DNA of 64,000 nucleotides. Source: Bradyrhizobium algeriense (GTDB taxonomy: Bacteria; Pseudomonadota; Alphaproteobacteria; Rhizobiales; Xanthobacteraceae). Location: NCBI RefSeq assembly GCF_036924595.1, contig NZ_JAZHRV010000001.1, positions 2,170,001 through 2,234,000 on the forward strand, given 5' to 3'. Positions 1 through 7,613 of the stretch are shown one piece after another. Every line of letters starts with the position of its first letter. The first letter of the stretch is position 1. Below the pieces are notes generated by a model. That model was not told the origin of the DNA, did no database searches, and saw nothing but the letters and a program-made list of their open reading frames with translations. The position numbers and the translations under genes were made by a program.

Positions 1-1131
1 CGGGGCGAGGGCGTCTTTGTTTGGGATACGCAGGGCCATCGCTACCTCGATTGCCTCTCCGCCTATTCCGCGGTGAATCAGGGCCACTGCCATCCGAAGA
101 TCTTGGCCGCGATGGTGGAGCAGGCGGGCCGGCTGACGCTGACGTCGCGCGCCTTTCACAACGACCAGCTGGCCCTCTTTTACGAAGAGATCGCGGCGCT
201 GACCGGCTCCCACAAGGTGCTGCCGATGAACAGCGGTGCCGAAGCGGTGGAGAGCGCGATCAAGTCGGTGCGCAAATGGGGCTATGAGGTGAAGGGAGTG
301 CCGGACGGGCAGGCCGAAATCATCGTCTGCGCCGATAATTTTCACGGCCGCACCCTTGGCATCATCGGCTTCAGCACCGACCCGGCGGCACGTGACCATT
401 TCGGACCGTTCGCGGCGGGCTTCAAGATCATCGCCTTCGGCGATGCCGCGGCGCTGAAGAAGGCAATCACGCCCAACACGGTCGCCTTTTTGGTCGAACC
501 GATCCAGGGAGAAGCGGGCGTCGTCATCCCGCCGTCAGGTTACTTTACAGAAGTGCGCGAACTCTGCGCCGCGCACGACGTGATGTTGATTCTGGACGAG
601 ATCCAGACCGGGCTCGGCCGCACCGGCAAGCTGCTCGCGGAACAGCACGAGGGCATCGAGGCGGATGTCACGCTGCTCGGCAAGGCGTTGTCCGGCGGCT
701 TTTACCCAGTGTCGGCCGTGCTTTCGAACAACGCGGTGCTCGGCACCCTGAAACCTGGCCAGCACGGTTCGACCTTCGGCGGCAATCCGCTGGCCTGTGC
801 GGTGGCTCGCGCCGCGCTGCGCGTGCTGGTCGAGGAAGGGATGATCGAGAACGCAGCCGCCCAGGGCACCCGCTTTCTCGATGGCCTGAGCAGCATCCGC
901 AGCAACACGATCCGGGAAGTGCGCGGACGCGGGCTGATGCTGGCCGTCGAGCTTCACCCGGAAGCGGGCGGTGCACGTCGCTACTGTCAGGCCCTGCAGG
1001 CCCGAGGCATCCTCGCCAAGGACACACATGGGCACACGATTCGCATCGCTCCGCCGCTAGTTATCTCCAGCGATCAGGTCGACTGGGCGCTGGAACAGAT
1101 CGCCGCCACTTTGAGGCAGGACTTCTCGTGA
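1..1131 (+). CDS. rocD: ornithine--oxo-acid aminotransferase, 3' part
   Basis: PLP-dependent class III aminotransferase that transfers the delta-amino group of ornithine to 2-oxoglutarate, giving glutamate semialdehyde (arginine/ornithine catabolism, cytosol). The frame is open from base 1, so the N-terminus lies outside the window. Visible motifs are the cofactor-phosphate segment [12 protein letters not shown], the aspartate motif [11 protein letters not shown] that contacts the pyridine nitrogen, and the Schiff-base lysine in LLGKALSGG. The length and the C-terminus fit the roughly 400-aa family. No neighbour on the right shares its pathway; the next 1 kb is non-coding or degraded. Codon use is typical of a GC-rich resident gene. 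A related class III aminotransferase is possible, but the motif spacing fits ornithine aminotransferase well. Confidence 0.9.
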   Translation, partial: RGEGVFVWDTQGHRYLDCLSAYSAVNQGHCHPKILAAMVEQAGRLTLTSRAFHNDQLALFYEEIAALTGSHKVLPMNSGAEAVESAIKSVRKWGYEVKGVPDGQAEIIVCADNFHGRTLGIIGFSTDPAARDHFGPFAAGFKIIAFGDAAALKKAITPNTVAFLVEPIQGEAGVVIPPSGYFTEVRELCAAHDVMLILDEIQTGLGRTGKLLAEQHEGIEADVTLLGKALSGGFYPVSAVLSNNAVLGTLKPGQHGSTFGGNPLACAVARAALRVLVEEGMIENAAAQGTRFLDGLSSIRSNTIREVRGRGLMLAVELHPEAGGARRYCQALQARGILAKDTHGHTIRIAPPLVISSDQVDWALEQIAATLRQDFS

Positions 1132-1523
1132 CCACTGGCCAGCGCCGCCGACTGCCGTCGTTCTGTTAGTCCCAATACACGCCCGCATGCCTCATCTTCC
1201 GGGTAAACCGAAAACCCATTTTAAAACTCGCGGGCAGATGCATGCGCTCGCTGAGCTATTTCCCTTCGCTGAGCTACTGGTGTCGAGTGACGCTCAGGTG
1301 AAATGTCGCCGTAGGATGCGCCAGCGTTCGGCAAAGCGAATGACGTTGTACGACTGCCGCCACTGCCTTGCCAAGCTTCCATCAGGCCGAAGATTTTTCC
1401 ATGTCACTGTCGCGAGAGCACTGCGCTCGCCTATGGGACTAAATCGTCCATGGTCCCACTTGGCCTCCTGTTCGCCTAGATTGGAGCCCATCATTGGATT
1501 TTCCGTTGATCATCAGGCTCGCG
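1132..1523. other. intergenic stretch, nothing recognised
   Basis: A 392-nt stretch between the aminotransferase and a broken small gene. A 116-codon open frame runs through part of it (1187-1537) but has no ribosome site, a cysteine/arginine-rich random-looking composition and no family resemblance that I can see. I find no hairpin followed by a T-run. Confidence 0.5.
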
Positions 1524-1760
1524 ATGAAGTTGTCTAAGCCCCGGGAATGGACCGAACTAGAGGTTAAGACCCTGATCTCCATGAGCGGGTAGCGGCATAG
1601 TGCGGCAGAAATATCGAAATCTCTTGGACGCTACGTTGGTTCGGTGAAAACGAAAGCGCGGGAGCTTGGATTAGTAGCTGTAAGAAAGCGAGCAAAAGCC
1701 CCCCCGGTGGGGCGCGAACTGATGACTATTGGAGATGGAAGAGGCGCGCTCCCGCGTTGA
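1524..1760 (+). pseudogene. small helical SANT/HTH-like protein with internal stop
   Basis: From ATG 1524 the frame reads MKLSKPREWTELEVKTLISM, meets TAG at 1590, and then continues in the same frame with SAAEISKSLGRYVGSV, KTKARELGL and a basic tail to TGA at 1758. The two halves together resemble the short Myb/SANT-like or GcrA-like DNA-binding proteins (W-T motif, then A-x-x-I-A-x-x-L-G-R) common in Bradyrhizobium. Because the resemblance runs through the TAG in one frame, a single nonsense mutation is the simplest explanation. The family match is from memory, not from a search. Confidence 0.45.
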
Positions 1761-2182
1761 ATTGGCTATCATCCAGTCAGATCACCGAGCGCACGCCGCA
1801 ACCTGCGTTGCCTCCGAAGGCAATCGACAAAATGACGTCGCCCAGGCCATCTTGGCGGGCGGCGGCAGCGCCACGATCGCCGCGGTGGTCAGGACTGCCG
1901 AGATCGCTCACTCGGCGCATCATCGCTTCCTGCTTAGCCAACGGCTTGTCCTCGTCGAACTTCACCCAGGCGCTGCGCGATCTTGGAACGGGCGGCAGTT
2001 GATGAGCGCTCCCACGAAACGGCCGCGGGGAAAGCGCCGGTACTTCTCGGCGGTCCAATCCCGTTTGTCTCGCCGTTCCTGAAAATCGGCCTCGATTCGT
2101 TTTGACGAATAGGAGCGGGGCTACCCGCTCCGCTGATGACGGAGTCGTCGTTACGGGTCCGCGTGACGGTGCTCGCATGAAA
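1761..2182. other. intergenic stretch, nothing recognised
   Basis: A 422-nt stretch between the broken small gene and the DUF2934 gene. Frames are open on both strands because of the base composition, but none has a convincing ribosome site or a recognisable family. It may hold remnants of a gene read on the minus strand. Confidence 0.4.
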
Positions 2183-2428
2183 CTATGCGGCGCGGGTTTT
2201 GTTTTTTCCCGATCGGGCGACCTTTGCCTTTTTGGCGGATTTCGTCGCAACCAATCTCGTGTCGGTGGGCGCTGCGGCGTCAGCGTTGCTGCCTGAGTTT
2301 TCAACTGATGTCGTGAGAATTTCGCGTTGAGCATTGAGCCAATAGATGTCTGCCTGGCCCTCGGGTTCACCATCGGCGATCCAGAGGTGGTAGGCACGTT
2401 CGCGAATGGCCTCTTCCAGATTTGGCAT
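2183..2428 (-). CDS. DUF2934 family small protein
   Basis: An 81-aa protein whose first 40 residues carry the DUF2934 signature: an acidic start, then IRERAYHLWIADGEPEG, and an aromatic-containing second helix (YWLNAQREIL). The C-terminal half is low-complexity and ends in a lysine/arginine-rich tail, as is usual for this rhizobial family. The function of the family is unknown. The start is supported by a strong AAAGGAGA ribosome site immediately upstream. The gene stands alone; its neighbours are decayed. Confidence 0.8.
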   Translation of the reverse strand: MPNLEEAIRERAYHLWIADGEPEGQADIYWLNAQREILTTSVENSGSNADAAAPTDTRLVATKSAKKAKVARSGKNKTRAA

Positions 2429-2561
2429 GGGATTCTCCTTTCATGATGCGCCCAGCCCCGGCAGGCAAAGTCTTGCTCCTGTAAGGTTAGCGAAATCTTA
2501 ACCGCTTGTGTCGGTTGGATTGCCTGGTCGGATTGCGATCACCAGGTCTCTTTGAAGCGCG

Positions 2562-2660
2562 TCAAGATCGCGGCGGCGGGTGAGGGACGAGCTTGCCGCC
2601 GCCCGGCAGCGCGATCGGCTCGTCGAACTTACGGCCCCACCCTGATGAACGCTCTGGCAT
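2562..2660 (-). pseudogene. remnant of a small Bradyrhizobium-type orphan protein
   Basis: A 32-codon minus-strand frame containing GWGRKFDEPIALPGGGKLV. It resembles the start of a 70-100 aa orphan family (W-G-R-x-F-D-x-P-I-x-L-P-x-G-x-x-L-V-T-L) that I recall from Bradyrhizobium genomes. After KLV the frame changes to a proline-rich run and stops, so a frameshift and truncation are likely. No function is known. Confidence 0.35.
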
Positions 2661-2980
2661 CTCCTCGTCCCGGGGGGTATCCAACCCGAGGCGCAAGGGT
2701 TGCGTTGGCAATCAGGTTGGCGTCTATTTCCTCAGACCTGGCGAAAAGAAGAAAAAATCCTAAGAGGGCGTGCGCATATTTCGCGCCGCCAAAATGGGCG
2801 CCAACGGAGCGGCGGCCGACGTCGATCATCTCAAAAGCTGCGCCAATGTGCCTCCAGCCCGGCACGGAGCCAAAACCATTCCAGTCGCTGGTTGGGATTT
2901 GAGAGCAACAGACAATAGGTGGAGAAGGTCGCCTGAACAGGTAGGATGATGCACTGAACTGCCTGCGATTCGGAGGGGCC

Positions 2981-3256
2981 ATGACCAAGCCGCGGCCAAG
3001 AACCGGTAACCTCTTAGCGATGCGTGCAGAGACCGGAGAGAAAGTCGATAAAATTCCAGCCGCGCGTTTCCCGGTTCAACACGAAATCCAGCAACTGCAA
3101 AAGGAATTGAGCGATTTTAACGAGCGAATCATAGAATTGGAAAATGAAGGCCATCGCGGCCATGCGATGGAAGTGTTGAAGGCAAAGGCAATAGACTTTG
3201 CACGGCAGATCGATGAACTTCGCTGCTTGCTAGTCGAACCGCTTCCGAAAGATTAG
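2981..3256 (+). CDS. small hypothetical protein, predicted helical
   Basis: A 91-aa protein with a good GGAGGGG ribosome site 5 nt before the ATG. Residues 32-85 are rich in E, K, Q and L with heptad-like spacing (HEIQQLQKELSDFNERIIEL), suggesting a coiled coil. There is no signal peptide or membrane segment. I do not recognise the family. A hairpin with a T-run lies about 115 nt downstream. The ribosome site and the coherent composition argue that this is a real gene. Confidence 0.6.
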   Translation: MTKPRPRTGNLLAMRAETGEKVDKIPAARFPVQHEIQQLQKELSDFNERIIELENEGHRGHAMEVLKAKAIDFARQIDELRCLLVEPLPKD

Positions 3257-3370
3257 GACCTGTAATCAGCCAGATCATGCTGGGCACCGGCATCTTCCAC
3301 GAACGCCGATACGTCATGTATTCACGCCGGCGAAGCTGAGGATCAGCAAGAGACGAGATTGCTATTCGAG

Positions 3371-3389
3371 AATCCGGGGCGGATTTTTT
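3371..3389 (+). terminator. Rho-independent terminator candidate
   Basis: A 6-bp perfect stem AATCCG/CGGATT with a GGG loop, followed by four further T residues. It lies 115 nt after the 91-aa gene that ends at 3256 and could terminate it. Confidence 0.4.
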
Positions 3390-3529
3390 CATACGTGTCC
3401 CACGTAAATCGAAACCCCCGCCGGTCTGGGTAAGACAGCAGGGGTTCTTGCGGGTGGATGGTGCGGGGCTAGGGGAGGTTGCTCCTAGGTGTCGCGCCAC
3501 GGACCTACTCGACGAGCAAACGTCTTACA

Positions 3530-3704
3530 TCAGGTTCCCACAAGGCGATTTTCTGAGCAGTTGGTCTGAACTGCATACTCGAAGGCAGCTCCTTCAGGAT
3601 CGTTTTCCTCGAACTATTCTGGGCCGCGTCCTGGCTCGAAAGACCTTCAGGTGATCGCGGTCACCAACCTGCTTGGCGTTTTCGACGTAGATCCAGACGG
3701 TCAT
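3530..3704 (-). pseudogene. decayed copy A of a ~48-aa orphan protein
   Basis: A minus-strand start at 3704 with an AGAGGG ribosome site gives MTVWIYVENAKQVGDRDHLK, then VF. The expected continuation appears only after a frame change and an in-frame TAG where Trp is expected (E-stop-F-E-E-N-D-P-E-G-A-A-F-E-Y). The second copy at 4203-4331 shows the undamaged order of this part: ASEKAAETWLQENDPEGVAF. Copy A thus has a working front end but a frameshift and a nonsense codon in its second half. The protein's function is unknown. Confidence 0.6.
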
Positions 3705-3923
3705 GATTGGTCCCTCTTGAGCTTCCGCTTCCCCCAATCGGTATCCTTGCGCTCGGGATTGAACACCCTCTCGACATGACGATTCAGCGCCTTCATGACC
3801 TCGATCCGCGCCATCATCGCCAGAACGCCCGCGTATCAAGAGCCGCCTTACATCCGGTTTGGAATGCCCCGCGCCGGGCCAGAACTTTAGGAATATGATG
3901 CGTGACCATTGGGAGGTTTACGC

Positions 3924-4061
3924 ATGGCAAAAGAACCGCACCAAAAGACCAACGCCGAACTCGCGCAGGATTTGTCCACACGGCCTGACAGTCTCATCCA
4001 CCTCACCGCAAAGGCCGAAATGGCACGAAGAGCCGCCGTACAGGACCAGTGGCGGAGCTGA
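3924..4061 (+). CDS. 45-aa hypothetical protein
   Basis: A short gene starting MAKEPHQKTNAELAQDLST and ending VQDQWRS, preceded by a GGGAGG ribosome site 7 nt before the ATG. It is polar and helical in composition, with no membrane segment. I recall similar orphan proteins (K-T-N-A-E-L-A ... R-P-D-S-L-x-H-L-T-A-K-x-E-M-A-R-R) in Bradyrhizobium. The next gene, a 29-aa membrane peptide, starts 3 nt after its stop, so the two are probably co-translated. Confidence 0.6.
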   Translation: MAKEPHQKTNAELAQDLSTRPDSLIHLTAKAEMARRAAVQDQWRS

Positions 4062-4064
4062 ATC

Positions 4065-4154
4065 ATGTTCGCTTCCGTGGTGATCGCAGCGCTCGCGGCC
4101 GCCGCTTCGGCCTGCTCGGCTTACTTCGCCTATCTCAGTTCGCTCCATAAGTGA
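4065..4154 (+). CDS. 29-aa single-pass membrane micropeptide
   Basis: ATG 4065 encodes MFASVVIAALAAAASACSAY followed by FAYLSSLHK and stop. About 22 residues are hydrophobic and could form one transmembrane helix with a short, slightly basic C-terminus. A GGAG sequence 8-9 nt upstream, inside the end of the preceding gene, could be its ribosome site. The function is unknown; a decayed signal peptide is an alternative. Confidence 0.4.
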   Translation: MFASVVIAALAAAASACSAYFAYLSSLHK

Positions 4155-4202
4155 GAACGTCAGAACGCCCCGCGCGAAAAGGTGGTGCATAGGCGCCTGT
4201 CT

Positions 4203-4331
4203 TCACTCCACCTCATACTGGAACGCCACGCCTTCCGGGTCATTCTCCTGAAGCCATGTCTCGGCGGCTTTCTCGCTCGCAAAGATCCTTAGGTGTTCCT
4301 TGTCGCCGACCTGCTTACTGGCCTGTTGATA
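4203..4331 (-). pseudogene. decayed copy B of the ~48-aa orphan protein, 5'-truncated
   Basis: The minus-strand frame reads ASKQVGDKEHLRIFASEK, then AAETWLQENDPEGVAFQYEV, and stops at 4203. It is clearly homologous to copy A (3530-3704): KQVGD, HL and NDPEG are shared. The conserved MTVWIYV start is absent; upstream the frame runs into unrelated sequence without an ATG. Copy B has the intact back half, copy A the intact front half. Confidence 0.6.
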
Positions 4332-4512
4332 TCGATGGGGCGCCAAGAAGCTACAAAGCCCGGCCGCCCGTGAAGTCCGGTAGTGCCTCAGTTTGAAATT
4401 TAGAACTTGCCTTCCCGTCTGAACTTGGCGGCCAAATCAGTATCAAGCTTTTCAATCCGCGCTATCGTCACTTCCCGTTGCCACAATTATCTGCTCATTC
4501 GTCCCCATTCAC

Positions 4513-4626
4513 TCACCGCGCGACGAATGAGTAGATAATCCAGATTACGACGAGAGCCGCTAGAACAAGTATCCAATTGGGAACTTGACTACCCGCTATC
4601 GATGTCTTCCGGCTAAACCATTCCAT
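4513..4626 (-). CDS. 37-aa single-pass membrane micropeptide
   Basis: A minus-strand ATG with a strong GGGAGGAAAGCC leader encodes MEWFSRKTSIAGSQVPNW, then the hydrophobic run ILVLAALVVIWIIYSFVA and a final Arg. This is a clean N-in, single-helix layout with a cytoplasmic basic/aromatic start. I do not know the family. The ribosome site and the sharply defined helix make a real gene likely despite the length. Confidence 0.6.
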   Translation of the reverse strand: MEWFSRKTSIAGSQVPNWILVLAALVVIWIIYSFVAR

Positions 4627-4828
4627 GGCTTTCCTCCCAGATAGACCGCCTCACTTGGGTGACCTCCCACGCTTCCAACACCCCCAATGATAACACCGAT
4701 TTCCCAAAGCCGCTTGGTAACATTCGCGGCCATCGCTGAAAGAGCCCGCTACCGCATTTGACCCTCCCTTGGAAGCTTACCGCTAAGCATTACCTATAGC
4801 TGGGCTTATCGCAATGCAGGAGGTGGAA

Positions 4829-5071
4829 ATGGGTCAAAGCAGGGTATTGCACAGCCACATGTCGAGCCAGCGCGATTCTTGGTGGTATTTGGTACAAGAC
4901 GACAATGGCGCGCTGTTCATCGATTATGAGAATGACGTCTCCCCTGAGGACGGCAGGACGCGCGCACCTATCAACGAGTTTATTGCCAAGGATAGAAACG
5001 GTGCGGTGGGAAAAGCCATCCAGTTGCTAATCGACCGCATGTTCGAGGATAGAGATGCCAAGGGGTCCTAA
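4829..5071 (+). CDS. small hypothetical protein (80 aa)
   Basis: An earlier ATG exists at 4814, but the AGGAGGTG ribosome site lies between it and ATG 4829, so the protein probably starts MGQSRVLHSHMSSQRDSW. It is an acidic small cytosolic protein (WWYLVQDDNGALFIDYEND) resembling short rhizobial orphans. Its last 17 nt overlap the start of the next gene, implying translational coupling. Function unknown. Confidence 0.6.
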   Translation: MGQSRVLHSHMSSQRDSWWYLVQDDNGALFIDYENDVSPEDGRTRAPINEFIAKDRNGAVGKAIQLLIDRMFEDRDAKGS

Positions 5072-5285
5072 GGGCGAGAAGCGGCCAGCCGCCGCCATCG
5101 GCAACGCCATCATGATCGCCAAGATCGCCACCGGCGAGATCGAGGACATCACCACCGAGGACGGCAAGAACGCGGCCGCCGTGGCGCTGGGGCGCATGGG
5201 CGGCAAGGCGCGGGCCGCGGGCATGTCGGCGAAGAAGCGGAAAGAGATCGCCAAGAAGGCTGCGGAAAAACGCTGGGGAAAGTAA
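5055..5285 (+). CDS. small basic protein, often annotated as RNA-binding
   Basis: A 76-aa protein beginning MPRGPKGEKRPA, with a central acidic patch (GEIEDITTEDGKN), then ALGRMGGKARAAGM and a lysine-rich end KKAAEKRWGK. This pattern (MPRGPKGEKRPAD ... GGxARA ... AKKRxEIAKKAAxxRW) is a conserved rhizobial family usually labelled RNA-binding or hypothetical; I know of no demonstrated role. The start codon lies inside the preceding gene (17-nt overlap), so both are probably one transcript. Confidence 0.7.
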   Translation: MPRGPKGEKRPAAAIGNAIMIAKIATGEIEDITTEDGKNAAAVALGRMGGKARAAGMSAKKRKEIAKKAAEKRWGK

Positions 5286-5333
5286 AAGAGTCTGCTTGCA
5301 AGCAAGCAGAGGCGCCCCCGGAAGGGGATGGTG

Positions 5334-5564
5334 TCATTTTCCCTTCGCCTTGGAGCCTTTGGTTTTCGCGGGCGGGGGCCCCGCAGCCTCCCTGGCGAGC
5401 CGCTCTGCCTTCAGACGCTCACGGTTGTTAGTGAAGGCCTTCTGCGCGATCTCGTGCTCAGTCATTGCCTTCTTGGCATCGACTTGGCGAAATGCCTTAC
5501 GCGCATCGCGCTCGGCTTTGGTGGTCGGCTTTGGTGGTTGAAGCCCGCCCGGCGGCTTTGTCAT
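5334..5564 (-). CDS. small basic hypothetical protein, paralogue 1 of a tandem pair
   Basis: A 76-aa lysine/arginine-rich protein. Its core, FTNNRERLKAERLAREAAG, matches FHANHKRLRAERLAREAVE of the gene just upstream on the same strand, so the two are diverged tandem paralogues. The start overlaps the upstream stop by 4 nt (ATGA). Proteins with the motif N-x-x-R-L-x-A-E-R-L-A-R-E-A are common small orphans in Bradyrhizobium. Function unknown. Confidence 0.55.
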   Translation of the reverse strand: MTKPPGGLQPPKPTTKAERDARKAFRQVDAKKAMTEHEIAQKAFTNNRERLKAERLAREAAGPPPAKTKGSKAKGK

Positions 5565-5755
5565 TTCTTCGCCTTCAGCCCGATCTCGACTGCCTCTCGC
5601 GCCAGCCTTTCTGCTCTAAGGCGTTTGTGGTTTGCATGGAATTCTGGCTCGGCTTGGCTGTCCGATATGGTCTGCCTCGACGAAAGCGGGTGGAGAGCCC
5701 GTCGCTCGAGCTCGTCCGCAACCTGTTGCTCGGCAGACCGCTTCGGCTTGATCAT
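5561..5755 (-). CDS. small basic hypothetical protein, paralogue 2 of a tandem pair
   Basis: A 64-aa protein with the same RLRAERLAREA core as the following gene and an end (VEIGLKAKK) that resembles the tail of short ribbon-helix-helix type proteins. Its ATG overlaps the stop of a still earlier, truncated reading frame (ATGA), so three small genes once formed a coupled string on this strand. Function unknown. Confidence 0.5.
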   Translation of the reverse strand: MIKPKRSAEQQVADELERRALHPLSSRQTISDSQAEPEFHANHKRLRAERLAREAVEIGLKAKK

Positions 5756-5802
5756 TTGCTTTTTCCCTTCAGCCCGAGTTCGACCAGGCGGCGGATGGCT
5801 TC
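5752..5802 (-). pseudogene. 3' stub of a third small gene in the string
   Basis: Sixteen codons reading EAIRRLVELGLKGKSK end in a TGA that overlaps the ATG of the next gene. A stop codon lies directly upstream in frame, so the rest of the gene is lost. R-R-L-V-E-L-G-L-K is a typical C-terminus of short ribbon-helix-helix or toxin-antitoxin-like regulators. Confidence 0.45.
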
Positions 5803-5812
5803 TTAACGCAAA

Positions 5813-6028
5813 TCAGCGGGTCGGCTGGCTGGTACTTCCGGTTTTCGGCCTCGCAGCCTCCTTCGCGCGCTCGGCCTGCCAAGCATCATATTCCGGCGTC
5901 CCACGTCGCGGAGGCGCGTCCGGCGGCAATCCGCCGATCCAATGCGGCATGTCGGCGACATGGGGCCCGCTCGCACAGGCCGAGACCAATGAGCAGAGTG
6001 CGCACAGCGTCAAAAAAGTCCGGAGCAC
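5813..6028 (-). CDS. small lipoprotein
   Basis: A 71-aa protein with a type II signal peptide: a hydrophobic stretch after MLRTFLTLCALCS, then the lipobox LVSAC whose cysteine is the predicted lipidation site. The mature part is proline-rich and carries PHWIGGLPPDAPPRRGT, followed by PEYDAWQAERAKEAA. Short lipoproteins with this W-x-G-G-L-P-x-D-A-P-P-R-x-G-T-P-E-Y-D-A-W core are frequent in Bradyrhizobium. Predicted location: periplasmic leaflet of a membrane. Function unknown. Confidence 0.7.
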   Translation of the reverse strand: MLRTFLTLCALCSLVSACASGPHVADMPHWIGGLPPDAPPRRGTPEYDAWQAERAKEAARPKTGSTSQPTR

Positions 6029-6375
6029 GGTCGGAAATCCTTAAGTGCGCCGCAGACGTCGTTTCTCCGCTCCAATCGAGCACGTTTCCCCGGGGTGGGG
6101 AATTGTTTTTTAAGCAAATCAGGCGCAGCATGCCCGTGGGCCTAAGAACCCGAAACCAGTGCTGCCCGTGTCATCCCTGATTTGCTCGCCGCCTTCGGGC
6201 GTCCTGTGACCATGGATCACGGCTGTCTCGGCCTTTTGGCCGGGGGGCGCCGCCATGTCCAAGGCCGCAAGGCCCAAAACCGTCGCGCCTGTCTCACTGG
6301 CAGGTTCTTAGCCCCCGGCTGCCGCGGCTGATCCGCGACAAAGGCCCTAAGAAGCCAAACCAGTGAGCAACCCCC
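6029..6375. other. leader/intergenic region with a gene-start remnant
   Basis: A 347-nt stretch between the lipoprotein gene and the 191-codon frame. An 18-codon frame at about 6255 (MSKAARPKTVAPVSLAGS) resembles the start of Bradyrhizobium orphans that normally continue with a D-P-I-(Y/F)-A-A-I-E-x-H segment, so it may be the stub of a paralogue of the next gene. A perfect CGGCC-TTTT-GGCCG hairpin lies near 6230 but has no T-run. Confidence 0.35.
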
Positions 6376-6951
6376 ATGACCATCGAAAGACCCATGTTTC
6401 CGCCCGTCGACCAAGCGCGGCGCCACTTCCTGACCGTTGTTGCCTCCGGCACCGTTGCCATGATCCCTACCGCCGTGTCGGCGACCGCGCCTGCGGTCGA
6501 CCCGATCTACGCCGCGATCGACGCGCACCGGCAGGCTGTCGCCGCACATGATGCGGTTACGGATGTTCGTGCTGCCTTCAACGACGTCAACATGAACGAC
6601 GAACAGAAGGCGCAACTCGCCGTCCTTGAGGCCGCGGGGGCCGATGCCTGGGACCAGTTGGATGACGCTGGCTGCGATCTGGTGAATTCCAAGCCCACTA
6701 CACTTGCCGGTGTAGCGGCCCTCTGCAGATACGTTGAGCCGCTTCTCAACGAGAAGGACACGGTCAACTTGCCGGAGGTGATCTACTGGGATGATGAAAC
6801 TGCATCAACGGCGGCGGGTGCGCTCGCGAACGACGCGAACCGGGTCGTTAAACTGGCCTGTCGGAAAATCATCGATGATTGTTTCAAGATCGGTCCGCTC
6901 GAACTCGCTCTCACGGTAGACGCTACCGCTGCTAAAGCGATCAACTACTAG
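6376..6951 (+). CDS. orphan protein with Tat-like start and probably chimeric tail
   Basis: A 191-codon frame. Residues 11-35 (QARRHFLTVVASGTVAM) look like a twin-arginine or degenerate signal, followed by DPIYAAIDAHRQAV, the mark of a Bradyrhizobium orphan family. TTLAGVAALCRYV and LPEVIYWDDETAST are also family-like. From about base 6830 onward the sequence is the antisense of a different orphan gene that reads well on the minus strand (6805-7011), so the last ~40 residues are probably not native. The protein may be expressed with a foreign tail or may be non-functional. Confidence 0.5.
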   Translation: MTIERPMFPPVDQARRHFLTVVASGTVAMIPTAVSATAPAVDPIYAAIDAHRQAVAAHDAVTDVRAAFNDVNMNDEQKAQLAVLEAAGADAWDQLDDAGCDLVNSKPTTLAGVAALCRYVEPLLNEKDTVNLPEVIYWDDETASTAAGALANDANRVVKLACRKIIDDCFKIGPLELALTVDATAAKAINY

Positions 6952-7011
6952 ATAGGCCGTCTGATCCGCGCCGTAGGGCACGGTACTCGGTGACCAGCCC
7001 GTTCTGGGCAT
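6805..7011 (-). pseudogene. 3'-truncated orphan protein (W-x-P-S-x-V-P family)
   Basis: The minus-strand frame from ATG 7011 reads MPRTGWSPSTVPYGADQTAY, then LVVDRF, YRESEFERTDLETIIDDF and NDPVRVV. This matches the first ~60 residues of a well-conserved Bradyrhizobium family of about 100 aa (G-W-x-P-S-I-V-P ... Y-L-V-x-D-D-F ... D-F-E-T-V-I ... N-P-V-R-V-V-A-F-N-T). Here the match ends at RVV and the frame stops nine codons later, inside the opposing gene. No strong ribosome site is visible. Confidence 0.6.
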
Positions 7012-7189
7012 TGTAATATTCCAACGCAACAGGAAACCGGCGACACTCAACCGTTCGCTGATTACTAAGTTCTATTAGACCGGGGAGGCGGGGCACCCGT
7101 GCGTTTCAAACTGCCTTGCATTACCTTGCCAGCGGCGCCTAAACTTTTTGAACGATACTCTGCGTCTTGTAAAATGGGTGCGCCGGAAG

Positions 7190-7420
7190 ATGGCTTTCTC
7201 CTCACTGAAACTGAAACCAGCATCGGGCGCCAATCGAATCAAGAGCGCGGATGACGCCTATTCATTTATGATGCACATGCGGCTTTCAGATCAGAACAAA
7301 CCCCATTGGCAAGTGGCGAGGCAGGCGCTGAACAATGCCGGCGTGTCAGACGATAGCGAAATTCGCGCTTGGTGGTCGTTTCGGGCGGCGGCCGCCGCGG
7401 AAGGCTGGCTTCTGGATTAG
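7190..7420 (+). CDS. small hypothetical protein, possibly DUF982-like
   Basis: A 76-aa protein from ATG 7190 (a TTG 42 nt upstream would add 14 residues). The layout SADDAYSFMM ... ARQALNNAGVSDD ... RAWWSFRAAAAAEGWLL resembles the short DUF982 family (S-A-x-E-A-x-x-x-L, A-x-x-A-x-x-A-L, A-F-x-x-A-A-x-E-A-G), but weakly. The ribosome site is poor (GGAAG directly before the ATG). It lies between two truncated SRAP and orphan fragments. Confidence 0.4.
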   Translation: MAFSSLKLKPASGANRIKSADDAYSFMMHMRLSDQNKPHWQVARQALNNAGVSDDSEIRAWWSFRAAAAAEGWLLD

Positions 7421-7431
7421 GCTCTACCCCG

Positions 7432-7545
7432 TCATGCCGCCGCTGCTCGATCTTCATATTCAACCCCGCGCGCGACGATCCTCAGCACATCATCCGCAAC
7501 GGCCGCTGCAGCGCCTTCGCCTCGTCCCACGGCGCGCATCCTTTG
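7432..7545 (-). pseudogene. C-terminal fragment of an SRAP (YedK/HMCES-type) protein
   Basis: Two minus-strand frames give CAPWDEAKALQRPL and then DDVLRIVARGVEYED, which is the usual C-terminus of SOS-response-associated peptidases (P-W-x-E-A-K-A-L-Q-R-P-L-P-D-x-x-L-x-I-V-A-R-G). The rest of the gene is missing. A second, longer SRAP remnant lies at 7924-8366; the overlapping part of the two is similar but not identical. Confidence 0.55.
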
Positions 7546-7613
7546 GCGCGGGAAAGTCTGCCGTCTCCTAACATTTTGGTGTAGGCTACAGTCGGACAGA
7601 GGGAGGCGCGGCG

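Noticed and set aside
1777..2397. A 206-codon minus-strand frame overlapping the DUF2934 gene
   Set aside because: It conflicts with the well-started DUF2934 frame and shows no recognisable domain.
3413..3446. AACCCC ... GGGGTT hairpin as a terminator
   Set aside because: Long loop and only a short T-stretch (TTCTT); the hairpin at 3371-3389 is the better candidate.
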